A DNA stretch of 64,000 nucleotides from Piscicola geometra (Eukaryota; Annelida; Clitellata; Hirudinida; Piscicolidae): positions 4,796,593 through 4,860,592 of the forward strand of contig OX030955.1 in the NCBI GenBank assembly GCA_943735955.1, written 5' to 3'. The translations under genes and the position numbers were made by a program. Positions 51,724 to 63,725 of this stretch are shown here, one piece after another. Under the pieces are notes generated by a model that was not told the DNA's origin, made no database searches, and was given only the letters and a program-made list of their open reading frames with translations. Each line of letters opens with the position of its first letter. The stretch's first letter is position 1.

Positions 51724-53112
51724 GCTTTAGTGTTGCGAAATATTTGATTTGAAAATTATTGATTTATTTAAACTTAACTAGGTTCACTAAATGTGGCTAA
51801 ACTCTATTCAGTTCCATGCAAATAGGTAAATTACTGCTTCAAATATTATTGCGTCCATGAAATGAATTGATGTGAATATCTTTTAGTAGTTATGAAAAAA
51901 TGTAACCTTCTAGCACCATACATTTTCTAACAGGTTGTTCATCATAAAAGAAAAACGCTCGAAGATGAAATAGTAAGATGGTTGCTGATAATATGAAGTC
52001 TCTTCATAGCACTCGTCATATATTGAAAAAATACACACTACATGCGATGTGAAAAAAAGGTCTCTTGTGAGCATCATTCCCACAACTAACGTTTCTCAAC
52101 CATGAACACTATCAACCTTTTTCTGATTCTATTTTTTCGGTTTTTAAATGTTTTGTCTCTTTCAAATCTCCAAATGATTAAAAAGGTGATGGTTTACATG
52201 CAAAAGATTCTAATGGTGGGGGAATGGCATCTTACAACTTTACAAGTGCTAGTAGATTTAGTGGTGAAAGGTTGAACCATTAAAAATCACGGTACACATG
52301 CGTGACTTGGAATGTAGCTTCCAATAAAATCAGACTATTAGATTTATTTATGATCATAGCTGTGATGCTGAATAGGGTTAGGATAATGATAAAAGTTTAG
52401 AACGCTCATGATGGTATTGACACACATCATCAACTGGTGTGGCTTGAATGGTTATTTTAACGATGACGGTCATAATTATTGCGAGAGATCTTAAAATGAA
52501 TGATGTTGTGATGTCTTAGGATATTATAGTCTCAAAATTAAACCTCTAGAGGCAAATGATATTCGATTTCTTTTTGTTTTTCCTTCAACATCTGATGGCA
52601 TTCTATAGGCAACTCTTTCTATATTATCCTTATTATTATCGTCAGTTATTTTATATTCAGTCTAATAATTAATTTATTAGCTTCTATTCTGCTTACATCA
52701 ATTATTTAATTATTTTTTATTCAATATTTAATACATTTTATAATTAGTTTTTATTGTTTCACTTCTATTTTAAAAACTGAATACAACATCTGTTAGTAAA
52801 TATCTAACTAGATTCTTACAACTACGTTGAATCTTTTTATCAGTTGTGACTTAAGTTTTGAAGCAGAAGTCCTTCTTTCTTTGTCAACTTTTGTGTGTTT
52901 TAAATAAACACTATTAATTTCATAACTAATGTGGATATTTTTCTTATTTATAACTAATCTAAGAAAAAAATTGAATGAAAAAAATGTAAATGAATTCCAA
53001 ACCTGAATTCATTTTTAAACAGGAGACAAAAATAATTTTAGATCGAATTTCTTTTTATTGTTTCTATGCTAACGAAGTTAAATAGAAACAACCTTTAAAG
53101 TTTAAACTTTAA
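51724..53112. other. Intergenic interval
   Basis: 1.4 kb between the SLC46-like stop and the OCIAD1 start. It presumably holds the SLC46 3' UTR and the OCIAD1 promoter. No further frames or repeats can be supported. Confidence 0.5.
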
Positions 53113-55140
53113 ATGGACAGAGATAGGAATAATGATTTCCAGGGCAATGATGTTGGACGAGAAAACAAGGTGCTTAGTTTCGAAAAAATATCTATACATT
53201 TATCTTTTTATACTATATACTATACCATATAGAGTTTATTTGGAAATTAAAATTTAGCTATTTAGTTACTAAATAAACAATATTTTTTAATGATTTTTAA
53301 CCCATCTTTAACAAACGGCTCTTTGAGGATATTTTCTATTTTGTTAATAAAAAATATTTTTATAATTCTTATGGAAGGCAGCAGCAAAAATAGCATTAAC
53401 TGAGGATGAGATTCGAGTTCTAAAGGGCTGCAACAAAGACAGCTTTTACTATCGCTGTGAGAACTTTTTTCAAAAAATTAAATTAAAATTTGTAAATAAA
53501 ATTTATTTAAATTTCATAAGAAATTTAAAAAAATGAAAGATAAGCCAATGAATTTTAAAATTATACAGGTCTTCCTCTTGGTGTGTCCCTTGCAGGAGTC
53601 ACGCACGTCTTGGTCACTAAAGGTAGGGATTTAGATACTCGATTCGTTTAATTACTTTTATTCTCTAATGATATGAGAATAAAAGTACATAACCGAATTA
53701 AATGAATCCATCTTTTTTTAGTAAATGTTATGGTCTTCAAGGACTTCAATCTAATTCACACTTCCAAGGTATTCTCAAGCCTAACCCAAGATATGGTTCA
53801 AAGTTCAAGTGCCTAGGTAGGTGAAACTGATGAAAATACATGTAAAATGAATCACTTTATCTATAATATAGATTCATACATATATATAAACTTAACTTAG
53901 CAATAAATAAATCAATTTTTTTCATTTGAGTTTTTGCATCATCTTCCCTATCGATCACAGGAGCATGGTTCATGGGTTATCTCCTTGGCAAGGTGTCATT
54001 CCAGGGGGAATGTAGAGAACGCATACTGAGGTTGGAGGGCTCTCCAATGGCTGAGATGATTAGGCAGTCTGGAAAGTAGGTGGGGGATGATTGGGATTTG
54101 AGTTAGAATGTTAGACTAATGAAAAGTGGAAGAAATGTGGATGGATAATTTTATAATGTGCATCTTTTTTCTTCTCGCAGATATTCCAGTTCTGGAGTAG
54201 CCAAGAGCCAATATGGAGATAGTGAGGCACTATTTAAACACCTTCGTAACTAGTTTCTCACATTTGATAGTGCCAGAACAGTCCTATTACATTGCCTCAA
54301 ACCACACAACCTTCATAGATCCTAACGAATTCAGCTCTCCAACGATGTCCGCTCCATCATTGCCAAGGAGATATGATGACTTGGGGGACCCTCCCTCTTC
54401 CAGACCATCGGGCACCCGTACAGACACAGGCCCTGAGGCTCCCTCAGGCATTTACGATGAGCTGAGAGACCAGAACCGACAGCAATACCAACGCAAGCAC
54501 CACACTGCACCTTCCAGACAAGCACCACCACCACAGCCTCCTCCTGACGATTCGAACAACGCGAAGAGAGACGACTTTGAAATAAAAGAAAACTCCTTCA
54601 AGCCACGTTACTACCTAAATCACTTTTAGATATTAATTGCTATCTATAGCTACAATCAATTAAATGTGGGCCGATTTCCTCATTTCAGGGCTCGTGCTAG
54701 GCCACAATTTGTAGGGCCAAAATTTTCAAAAGTCTCATGTATAATGGGCACTTTTAGTCGGCTTCAAGTCAATTAAATCTCCACATAGAAAATTCTTATT
54801 CGTTTTATAATTGTTCAATTATTTTTCACATATTTTTCAAGTGAGTGTTAAATGTACTTTTAAGGCAATGAAGAAACCCGTTTTTTATTACTCTTTAATC
54901 TAAGGCGACTTTAATGACCTGACTGTATTACAAAGTATGCTATACAATATAGATATATTGGCCTATATAGACTGATCAAGTCTGCACGTGAATGACCTGA
55001 TTAAAACACGAGGCTAACTTTGGCCCCGGTGGTCCTCGACAGCGCGAGCCCTGTCATTTAATAGATTTACTAATTGATTTGATTTATTGCATCCTTCCAC
55101 AGGCGTCAGAAAGAACATGTACGGAGACGTTATCGAATGA
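53113..55140 (+). CDS. OCIAD1: OCIA domain-containing protein 1 (asrij), eight exons
   Basis: Exons: 53113-53169, 53378-53456, 53569-53622, 53769-53816, 53961-54075, 54181-54221, 54271-54606, 55103-55140. Phases agree throughout and the product is 255 residues (human OCIAD1 is ~245). The OCIA domain begins ALTEDEIRVLKGCNKDSFYY and includes two hydrophobic segments (LPLGVSLAGVTHVLVTKG and AWFMGYLLGKVSF). Then come a Cys-Arg basic stretch, a Pro-rich low-complexity region, the conserved GIYDELRDQNRQQYQ, and the terminal VRKNMYGDVIE, which matches the family's YGDxxxE end. OCIAD1 is an endosomal and mitochondrial membrane protein linked to JAK-STAT signalling and complex III assembly. One intron is only 49 bp (54222-54270). 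The open frame 54213-54629 is only part of the gene, since its 5' side lies in that intron. The least certain boundary is the start of exon 2. Confidence 0.93.
54686..55053. mobile_element. Small inverted-repeat transposon (MITE) in an OCIAD1 intron
   Basis: The 368-bp element has ends CAGGGCTCGTGCT and, inverted, CAGGGCTCGCGCT, 12 of 13 identical. TCATTT flanks both sides directly (54680-54685 and 55054-55059). It has no coding capacity and lies within the last OCIAD1 intron. The CAG-start ends resemble hAT, but the duplication I see is 6 bp rather than 8. Confidence 0.75.
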
Positions 55141-57342
55141 AGCTCCCTATCTCTCATCTTTTTTTTCAATATTCTTATCTCATTAAGATGTATATTAGTG
55201 TGCCAATGAGAATTAAAATTTTGTTTTTTAACCTCTTACTCTTCTATTCTGTTTTTTAATAGTAAAAATAAACTTTGTATTAATATTTTAATATTCATAT
55301 ATAGCGCAACACACAATTTTTTCGTCTTTATATTATCTAAAGATTTTTTCATACTAAATATCACATTTTAATGAAATTTCGCTCATTTAATTTAACCATA
55401 AAAAAATAAAACTATCAAACTTTGTAATAAACGTTTCCTTATTGTTTTAATAATCACACTTATTCATTTGAAAAAACGATGTCTTTTTTCCAGACATGGA
55501 TACGCTCGGCTTGACCATTGGCAATAGTCTTAGGTTTGAATGTAGCCCATAGGCGCGAATGTAAATTTGCAGGGTTTACTTTGGAAAGCGTACTCATAAT
55601 GTATGCAAATGAGGTTAACGATTAACATAGACAAATTTCCAATGTTTAAATCGCTGTATGGTAATAAAACGGTATTGCTAACAGGCAAAATAAAATACTT
55701 TAAATTAATAAGATTTTTTCTCATATTAGTTTAGTTTAGAGAGTTAAAAACCACGCAGATCTTTTGACTTCTATAATATTACTAGTAAAACATTTTGCTG
55801 ATGACTTTTATTGCTCTGAACAAAAATATAAAGCTAAAACTTTTTATTAAACAATTTAGCATAATATTTCTAAATTTTTATAATATTTTTTAGTTAAATA
55901 AAGTGGTTTCACCTATTTTTTGGGATTATGATGGACTCGGTAATTGTTTATGTATATAAATAGGAATAACAATTGAATACGGACTCTGAGTTTATATTAT
56001 ATTCAGGTTTTGCTTTCGAAATTGATTTCCATAAAACATTTAATTACGTAGAATCACTCTACTAAATGGAACCATATTTTGAGAAAAATTATTACGAAAT
56101 TGATCTTATTGAATTTTTAAATTTATTCAATAGTAAAGACTCTTTAGAAATGTGTAAAATTCTCATAATTAGAGCTTGACGAACAACATAAATTAAAATT
56201 CAACTATTCAATTTCTGACAAGTATAATTCAGTCAAGACTTGAGTATCCATATTCAAATAATCAACAAGATGATTATATCAAACTTCCATGAAAATAGAA
56301 TGATGTTGGTACATTTTTACAACTTTAAAATTAAAAGTGCTAATGGTTTAAGAATTGATTGCCATAGATTCCAAAAGCATTCATAGTCTATATTAGAAAA
56401 TGAATAGTCATCAATGCATAGAAAAAAATCATCCCCCCATCACTATCATCTTCTTAGCAGTCAAATAGCTGTTTTTTTCAGTCTGATCACCGATGACCAC
56501 AACACAACAAAAAGAAAAACTTCAGCACCAAAAATAGCAGTCTTTGCAAAAACATAAATGCAATCATAACATTGAATGGACGAAACAACCTTCAGCACCA
56601 GTACCAAGAGAATTGAAGGATGGCTGCAGTGAAAAAAGAAAAACAGATCACAGCAACTTCATTCTTTGCAAGATCCTCTTCGGCTCCTTCATTCTCACCT
56701 TCAACACCAGTACCAAAAGGATCCAGAAAGACGCTTTTGTAGGAATGAAGATGCTGTATTAGGAATGATGATTCTGTGGTTATGTTGAAGATGATGGTGA
56801 TGTGGGTGAGGTTAGAAGTGAGGATTGGTTTTTAAAATTATTAAGGTTATTTGATTTGATTAGATATATAAATATATTATTCAAGAATTTATTGAAAAGT
56901 GTTTTAGAAATTATAAAAAAACTTGACACTTTTTACATAAACTTTATTATTTAAATAGATTGTATCTCGCCTCAGATAGTTTGCCAAAATATATACCAGA
57001 TTTGACATTACTGAGTAAAATTATTATTAATTACACAAAAAATTATTCGTAAAAGAAGTAAAAAAAGCCTAATTTATTGTTCATTTTACGATATATCTCG
57101 CCTCGGATAGTTTGCCGAAATCTAAATTAATATGGCCGCTTTTTGTTATTGTTAGAAACCAACAATCAGCTGATTCAAGAAATAAATAAACATTGCCATC
57201 AGCTGTTTTTATATTGCTAGGTCTATGCTTCCGAGTACGCTTTCCATAATATCCCAATTTGCAGCGCAAGTAGCCTTGAAACTCGTACAGGTTATACGCC
57301 ACGATAATATTGTTGGTTATTCTTTATGTGATGAGAGATTAT
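55141..57342. other. Intergenic region 3' of OCIAD1
   Basis: Contains the OCIAD1 3' UTR with an AATAAA. TATCTCGCCTC(A/G)GATAGTTTGCC is present twice, about 125 bp apart (56965 and 57093). A minus-strand frame at 57081-57302 overlaps the second copy and has no recognised domain. Nothing else can be supported. Confidence 0.5.
55267..55272 (+). promoter_or_regulatory. Candidate poly(A) signal of OCIAD1
   Basis: AATAAA lies 127 bp after the OCIAD1 stop codon. Confidence 0.5.
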
Positions 57343-57758
57343 GAAAATCTTTGTTTTTATGAAAAGATTAAGAAAATCTTTGTTTTTATGAAAAGATTAA
57401 GAAAATCTTTGTTTTTATGAAAAGATTAAGAAAATCTTTGTTTTTATGAAAAGATTAAGAAAATCTTTGTTTTTATGAAAAGATTAAGAAAATCTTTGTT
57501 TTTATGAAAAGATTAAGAAAATCTTTGTTTTTATGAAAAGATTAAGAAAATCTTTGTTTTTATGAAAAGATTAAGAAAATCTTTGTTTTTATGAAAAAAT
57601 TAAGAAAATCTTTGTTTTTATGAAAAGATTAAGAAAATCTTTGTTTTTATGAAAAGATTAAGAAAATCTTTGTTTTTATGAAAAGATTAAGAAAATCTTT
57701 GTTTTTATGAAAAGATTAAGAAAATCTTTGTTTTTATGATAAGATTAAGAAAATCTTT
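57343..57758. repeat. 29-bp minisatellite, about 14 units
   Basis: Near-perfect head-to-tail units of 29 bp, each starting GAAAATCTTTG and ending AAAAGATTAA. I see one A/G change near 57597 and one T/A change near 57740. Every unit boundary forms AAAGATT-AAGAA-AATCTTT, a 7-bp stem with a 5-base loop, so the array can fold into serial hairpins. It lies in intergenic DNA. Confidence 0.95.
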
Positions 57759-59037
57759 AAATTTCAAAGAATCTCAGCTTCGCAGACTAACAACACCTCT
57801 TTGCCACCAGCGCGCCCAATCGAACACCCTCCTCCCACCTCAGTTCAACACCGTGTAACAAATGCGCCAACAGAAGCACTATGCATTCATGGCATGACTA
57901 CTATGAAGGGGTCGCAGTGCCGACGTTAGCAATGTATGGGCCTCATACAAGGGTATGAAGAAACTCATCCTAATCCCATTTTTGAAGAAGTGACACACTT
58001 TTGAATGTATTGGTTGACCAGCAGGTAGCGGTCAAGTTCTTAGGCACTTAATGATACAAGATCGAGATGAAATCATGACAACGGAGGCAACCTCTGGGCC
58101 TTATATAGCGCCAATTTGTGTTTCCAATTTTGCAGTGTCGGCGCTTCAGACATGGGCGACTGAAAAAGGGTTCAACAACAAATAGCTTCCATCGCAATGT
58201 GGAAGCTTGTAGCTTGGAATAAGCAAGAATTTCAAAGAAGTTGATCTTGAATTGAACAATTGAGTGCAATTTACAAATAAAATGTCGACTTATTTCATGA
58301 AAACGGAAAAAACACTAATTAAATATAATGGGGAAACTTTAAACGTCTGTAAATAATATATCTTGGCTAACTTAATGCTGATTGATTGAAGCTTCTTAGA
58401 CTTGGTGGAGTTGGGTTTTAAAAGGAAGGCAAAGGATGAACTATAGCTAAATTCAAATATTGTTTAAATCATTACGACTCACAATTTAAAAGCCTAAGCA
58501 GCTTTCAGAGAGGCCTATATCTCAAAATTGCTATTAACGCACTATCGAGATTTATTTTCAATTTATGCAACGCTTAATTTAGCCAAAATATCCTGAGTCG
58601 ATGTGGCCATGGAAAATAAAACCTCCTGACCTCTTAACTACGGCCACTCAATGGTGATGATGATGCTGCTGATGACAAAGCAAGATTACAAACATTTAAA
58701 AAAATGGCGAATCATTTGGCTTTAATCTTCATTTATGGGAATAACAATCAATTAATGACATGTAGTAGATGACGAATATGTAATGGAGTGAATAATAAAG
58801 AAATAAATAAACATTTATTGAAAAACCCATCTACCAACCCTTCGTTCAGTAACATCAGCATCACTATCACTGTCTTAACAGACAATCACTATTACCACCA
58901 CCCTCACCAAACACCCAATTAATGACTCATCCTTCTTCTCACCATCATCATCATCATCATTATCATCATAAGCAGAACCTCCTAAATGAATATGATTTGA
59001 ACGATGATGACGATGATGATCATTATTATGACGTCAC
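57759..59037. other. 3' flank of SND1
   Basis: Holds the SND1 3' UTR with a candidate minus-strand AATAAA and, near 58.6-58.66 kb, a repeat related to one in the EGR intron. A minus-strand frame at 58048-58269 is not recognised. CAT/GAT triplet repeats at about 58938-58970 explain the His/Asp-rich frame there. Confidence 0.45.
58814..58819 (-). promoter_or_regulatory. Candidate poly(A) signal of SND1
   Basis: AATAAA on the minus strand, about 219 bp past the SND1 stop. Confidence 0.45.
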
Positions 59038-62000
59038 TCAAACGTCATCACCAGTGAAGTCTCCGTACTTCCAGAGATTCAACTGTCGATTTGATTTAAT
59101 GGTTTTATTTAACAACAGTTATAAACTTTAGCAAAAACTAATTTAAACTAATTTTAAGGATTTATTAGAATTTTTTTAATTTTGTAGAGAATTCCCTTGA
59201 AATTACCTAATGAAACTCTCCCCAACTCCTCACTTCTTCACCAGAAAACCACCAACCCACCCTTTCCCACAAACCCCTGACAACCCTCTCTACCAAGAAT
59301 CAAAACTAAATAAAACTGACAAAACCGACCCCCAAACATCCACCAACCCACCCTCTTTCCCCAAACTTTTTATCTTTTAACTGAAAAACTTACCAATCTT
59401 ACTCACCACATACATACCAACCAACCTACCCACCCACCAACCTACCCTCTCAACAACCCACCCAAACACCAAGCCACCCAAACACCAAGCCACCCACCCG
59501 ATCCTTCTTGGCGGCCTCTTCTGCCTGCTTGTACTTCTCGAGCAGTTCTTTCAGATGCCTCTCTCTGCGCCTCTCGCACTGTGTGTTATAGTGTGGTGTG
59601 CTGATGATTGTGGTGGTTTGGTAGTGATGATAAAGGTGCTTGTGGTGTGGTAATGATGATGATGGCACTGTGTGGTGAAGATGATGATGGTGAGGTAGTG
59701 TTGTGGTGGTGATGATGATGGTGGGTGATGATTGTGACGGTAGTACTTGTGTGGTGGTGATGATGATGTTTGTCGTGGTTTGGTAGTGATGATTAAGGTA
59801 CTTGTGGTGTGGTAATGATGATGATGATGGCACTGTGTGGTGAAGATGATGATGGTGAGATAGTGTTGTGATGGTGATGATGATGGTGGTGTGATGATTG
59901 TGACGGTAGTACTTGTGTGGTGGTGATGTGGCAGTGTAATGATGATAATGATTTTTCGGGGGTGATGGTGTGGTCGCGATGATGGTAATGGTGGTGGCAG
60001 TGTGGTGTGTGGTGGTAATGATGATGGCACTTGTGGCGGCAGCAAGTAATGGCGTAGTGGTTGTGGTAAATATATTGATATACCTCACGTAAAACACTAA
60101 TAATAATTATTATTATAATTTACAATACATAAAATGAAATTGATTCAAATAGAAAAAAGTTTCAAACATTGCGCTATAGAACAAAAAGGTCCCGTTCCAC
60201 GCATACCAGCAGAAGGCCATCCCTGATGATCAGCTCGGCCACGTCGACCTCCTTGTCTGCAGTCACCAGACTCACGTACTCAAGGCCCGAGGTCTGTTGA
60301 GGTGGAGGGGAGGGAGGAGTTGAGTAGCTAGAGGGAGTGGTTGATTGGAGGGGGGAGTGGTTGGAAGAGGGATGGGTGGTTGAAAGAGGGATGGGTGGTT
60401 GGGGAAGAGTGAGGGTTGATTGGACGGGAGGGGGGGTTGATTGGAGAAGGAATGGGTTGAACAGTTTTTTTAGATGGTGTGTTAAGTTCTGAAGGTAGAA
60501 TTTGAGAGTTAAACCGTCGGATTTGCAGGTCGTCAATTCGGATGTCACCGTCGGCAAAATGATAAGAGTTTTCGACATTAGTTCTTTACACTCCCGCTTG
60601 CCCCCCTCCCCACAATCATGCACCGAACGCCAACCCTTCAGTCTGCCTTCCCTCCGTCTCTCACCTGGACCCTCACACTAACTATCCCACCCACCACCAC
60701 TATCTTCCCACCCACCCAGCCCACCACCATCTCACCATCCCCTACCCACAACCACCACCATCGCGCCAAAATCCCCAACGACCCCCACCCCCTCCCCATC
60801 AACCCACCCACCCCCTCCCCATCAACCCACACACCCCCTCCCCATCAACCCACCCACCCACCCACCTTATACTCGACATTGAGCAAAAACTGCCTTCCAT
60901 TCACTTCTTCCGAGAACGCCCTGATCGACGTTAATACGTCATCCGGCTGGTGGTGGTGATGATGATGACGATGATAGAGCTTATGATGATAGTGTTGATA
61001 ATGGTAGTAAACAGTATATTTTAAATGATTTATATTTTTATATTTGACAGCGTGAGCAATTAATTATTTAAATATCTCAAATCCTAACCGCCTCCAGGAG
61101 AGACTCCCATAATAATAATTATCATTTTAATATAATAATAATTATTATTTTAATATAATAATAATAATTATTACTAAAAAAGTAGAGACAAAAGAGAAAA
61201 TGAAATTAACAATCATAAAGATCAACCCCCTGCCCCCACACACATCCTTGGGCAGGGTGACGCAGGCAAGGGCGTATAGTTTGGCTTGAGGGGGGAGTTG
61301 NNNNNNNNNNNNNNNNNNNNNNNNNNNNNNNNNNNNNNNNNNNNNNNNNNNNNNNNNNNNNNNNNNNNNNNNNNNNNNNNNNNNNNNNNNNNNNNNNNNN
61401 NNNNNNNNNNNNNNNNNNNNNNNNNNNNNNNNNNNNNNNNNNNNNNNNNNNNNNNNNNNNNNNNNNNNNNNNNNNNNNNNNNNNNNNNNNNNNNNNNNNN
61501 GAGTTGGTGGAAGGGAGCGGGTAGCGTGGCGAGTCGCAGCAGGTCGAGTGTTTCCCGCTGTGGTGGTGGTGACGTGGAAGAGGATGGTGATGATACTGGT
61601 GAGTCGAGATGATGGTGTAATAAATGTTGGTACTGCTAGAGTTCATCGCTGAAGAGAGTGCATGAAATAACGGATCGATGACTCAAGAAGATCGAAAGAC
61701 ATCCTTCCAACCCCATTGACCCACCCAACCAATCAATCCCCCGACCAACCACCCACATTTCCATAGTCGACGTATAGGACAGAGGCCTTATGATCGGTGA
61801 AGACCTTCTCGACCAGGGCCCGGTACCAAACACCATCTTCGAATTTGGCGGCACACATCTCGCCCTTCTTGGGTGTGTAGGAGGCGGGCAGGGGAGGTGA
61901 CTTGGTGAAGTCTGATCTCAAATTCGCCATCAGGTCTTCTAGACTTGGTCCTGTTTGAAGGGGTCTTTGTGTTAATATATATTAAAACTTCAGTACGATC

Positions 62001-63725
62001 AACAAAAGGCCTATTCTCTACAACTTCTGTTTGTGCTAAAAAAATGGGAATAGGCTCATTTTGTAACTTTTGATGTTCCATGCATAAATATATAATTTAT
62101 TTTTAAATTAAATTAAAGCAAAAACATTTTATATCTATTTTTATCTTTAGCGATACATGCTTTTAACTAAATGGCTGAAAATAGTTTAGCTGGGAAGTCT
62201 CTGGTGATCTATTGAATTCTTCTTATCGTCATAATTATTATTATTACCCGAAGAAGTATTGATTTAAATAATATATCTTCATACAATTGAATATATAATT
62301 ATTCTAAATGATTATATAGGCACGTACACACACATAAGCACCTGATTCGACGTTCTGTGCATAGAACTGCAGTTCGGCAGTCACCTCTGAGACGACCACC
62401 TTCTTGTGCATCAACTGGTGGTGGTGATAGTGAATATTATTATTAATAATAATAATATTATTTATAATGTTAATAATGTAAATAATGAAATTAAAAATTA
62501 AACATATGATTTTCGAATGATTAATTTTAAAAATTATAACTAGTTTAATGATAAAAACAATAATATTGTAAATAATGTAATTAATAATTAAACAAATCAT
62601 ATGATTTTCGAAAGATGGCAACGCCAGCGCCACCTTCCGCTCCGTGATGACTGCAACTTCTTCCAATTCTGCCTTCTGTTCTGGCTCCAATGACCACAAC
62701 TGGTGAAGGGCAAATCATCATCATCACCACCATCGTCATCATCGTCATCATCATCAAACTCATCATTATCAAGAATCCTTCGACGCATCAATGAGAACCC
62801 TCAACATTCAAACACCATCGAATGGTTCGGCTATCGAAATTGATGAGGATGATGATGATGAAGATGAGAAGGATGATGACGATGAAGATGAGAAGGATGA
62901 TGACGATGATGATGAAAATGATGATGAAGATGATGATGAAGATGATGACTACAAAAAACATAACGATGAATATGAGAAAGACAATTAAAATGGTGATGAT
63001 GATGATGATGACTCACGTTGAGCTTCTTGGCCTTGGCTTTGGCTTCGACGTCCTGCAGGGCCTTGTAGTGGGCACTCCTCTCCGCCGTGAAGTGCACCTT
63101 CGCCAGGCCCTGTGGTGGTTGGTGGAGGGGGGGTGGAGGGTTTCAGTGGGCGTGCAAGGAATAAGTTTTAAGGGAAGATAGTTGTGGAGAGAATGGTAGT
63201 GGTTTGTAGGGTGAAGGGGGAAGTTGTAGTTGGTAGAGATGGATGTAATGGATGTTGGGAGTTTCAGTTGATGGGGTTGTAGTGGGTAAGAGAGAGATGT
63301 AGTTGGTGGGAGGAGGTTGTGATTGGTGGAAGAGGATTGTAAGCGAGAAGAAATAAATGTTGAATTAGAGCAGAAAAAGTTGCCGAGTGTTGGCAGTTGA
63401 ATGGTGAGTTAACTAGAAAAATGCTGCCCTACATAAACGGCAAGACACACAAACGCACACAAAAATCTAAAATTCCAGCGCCACACACGAAAACCCACCT
63501 CTTCGACCAGAGCGAGCGACAGATTAAGGCCTTCGACGAAGCACCAGCCGATGAAATTGCCTCCCTTGTCGATGCCCTCCACCTCGACCGTCACCTCACG
63601 CTGCAGCACCAGGTCCTTCATGAAGGTGTACGCCTCGTCGCCGAACGGGTCGCCAGCCGTCATTTGCGCTCCGTTGTTCGTGGTGGTGAGGGCCGCTGGA
63701 CGAGCGCCCTTGGGGCATTCGATGC
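59038..63725 (-). CDS. SND1: Staphylococcal nuclease and Tudor domain protein 1 (Tudor-SN), 3' ten exons, partial
   Basis: Exons in transcript order: 63725-63499, 63109-63017, 62699-62634, 62414-62342, 61950-61757, 61557-61244 (holds the N run), 60946-60866, 60293-60207, 59578-59498, 59082-59038. All have GT-AG ends and matching phases. The first piece is the fourth SN-like domain (LVLQREVTVEVEGIDKGGNF, then KVHFTAERSAHYKAL). A Tudor domain follows with KKGEMCAAKFEDGVWYRALV and VLYVDYGN, the latter part of the aromatic cage that binds dimethylarginine. A split fifth SN half follows (LLNVEYK, GLEYVSL) and the protein ends LNLWKYGDFTGDDV. SND1 is a ~900-residue cytoplasmic and nuclear RNA-binding protein acting in splicing, RISC and decay of edited RNA. 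The 5' exons lie right of the window. The introns are unusually rich in GAT/GGT/CAC repeats. Confidence 0.95.
59615..59938. repeat. 162-bp minisatellite, two units, in an SND1 intron
   Basis: Units begin at 59615 and 59777 with GGTTTGGTAGTGATGAT, and both contain GGCACTGTGTGGTGAAGATG and GTGACGGTAGTACTTGTGTG. They are built from GAT/GGT triplets. His/Thr-rich frames on the minus strand here are repeat products and not exons. Confidence 0.85.
60300..60865. repeat. GGT/CCACCC-rich simple sequence in SND1 introns
   Basis: G-rich (60300-60470) and C-rich (60650-60865) stretches, with CCCTCCCCATCAACCCACC units repeated three times near 60790-60855. Pro-rich frames are artefacts of composition. 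Confidence 0.8.
61301..61500. other. Assembly gap of 200 N inside an SND1 exon
   Basis: A round-number placeholder gap interrupts the exon 61557-61244. GAGTTG occurs immediately on both sides. Merging the two copies closes the SND1 frame exactly with family-consistent residues, so the gap is probably artificial. Confidence 0.97.
62840..63011. repeat. GAT/GAA triplet repeat in an SND1 intron
   Basis: An imperfect GATGATGAAGAT array next to the donor of the 63109-63017 exon. Asp/Glu-rich (plus) and His-rich (minus) frames reflect the repeat. Confidence 0.85.

Noticed and set aside
54213..54629. 138-residue open frame as a stand-alone gene
   Set aside because: Its start lies inside a small OCIAD1 exon and the frame runs through a 49-bp intron. 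Its last residues lie beyond the exon donor at 54607.
59450..60097. 215-residue His/Thr-rich minus-strand frame
   Set aside because: Most of it is translation of GGT/GAT repeats in an SND1 intron. Only the part at 59578-59498 is a real SND1 exon.
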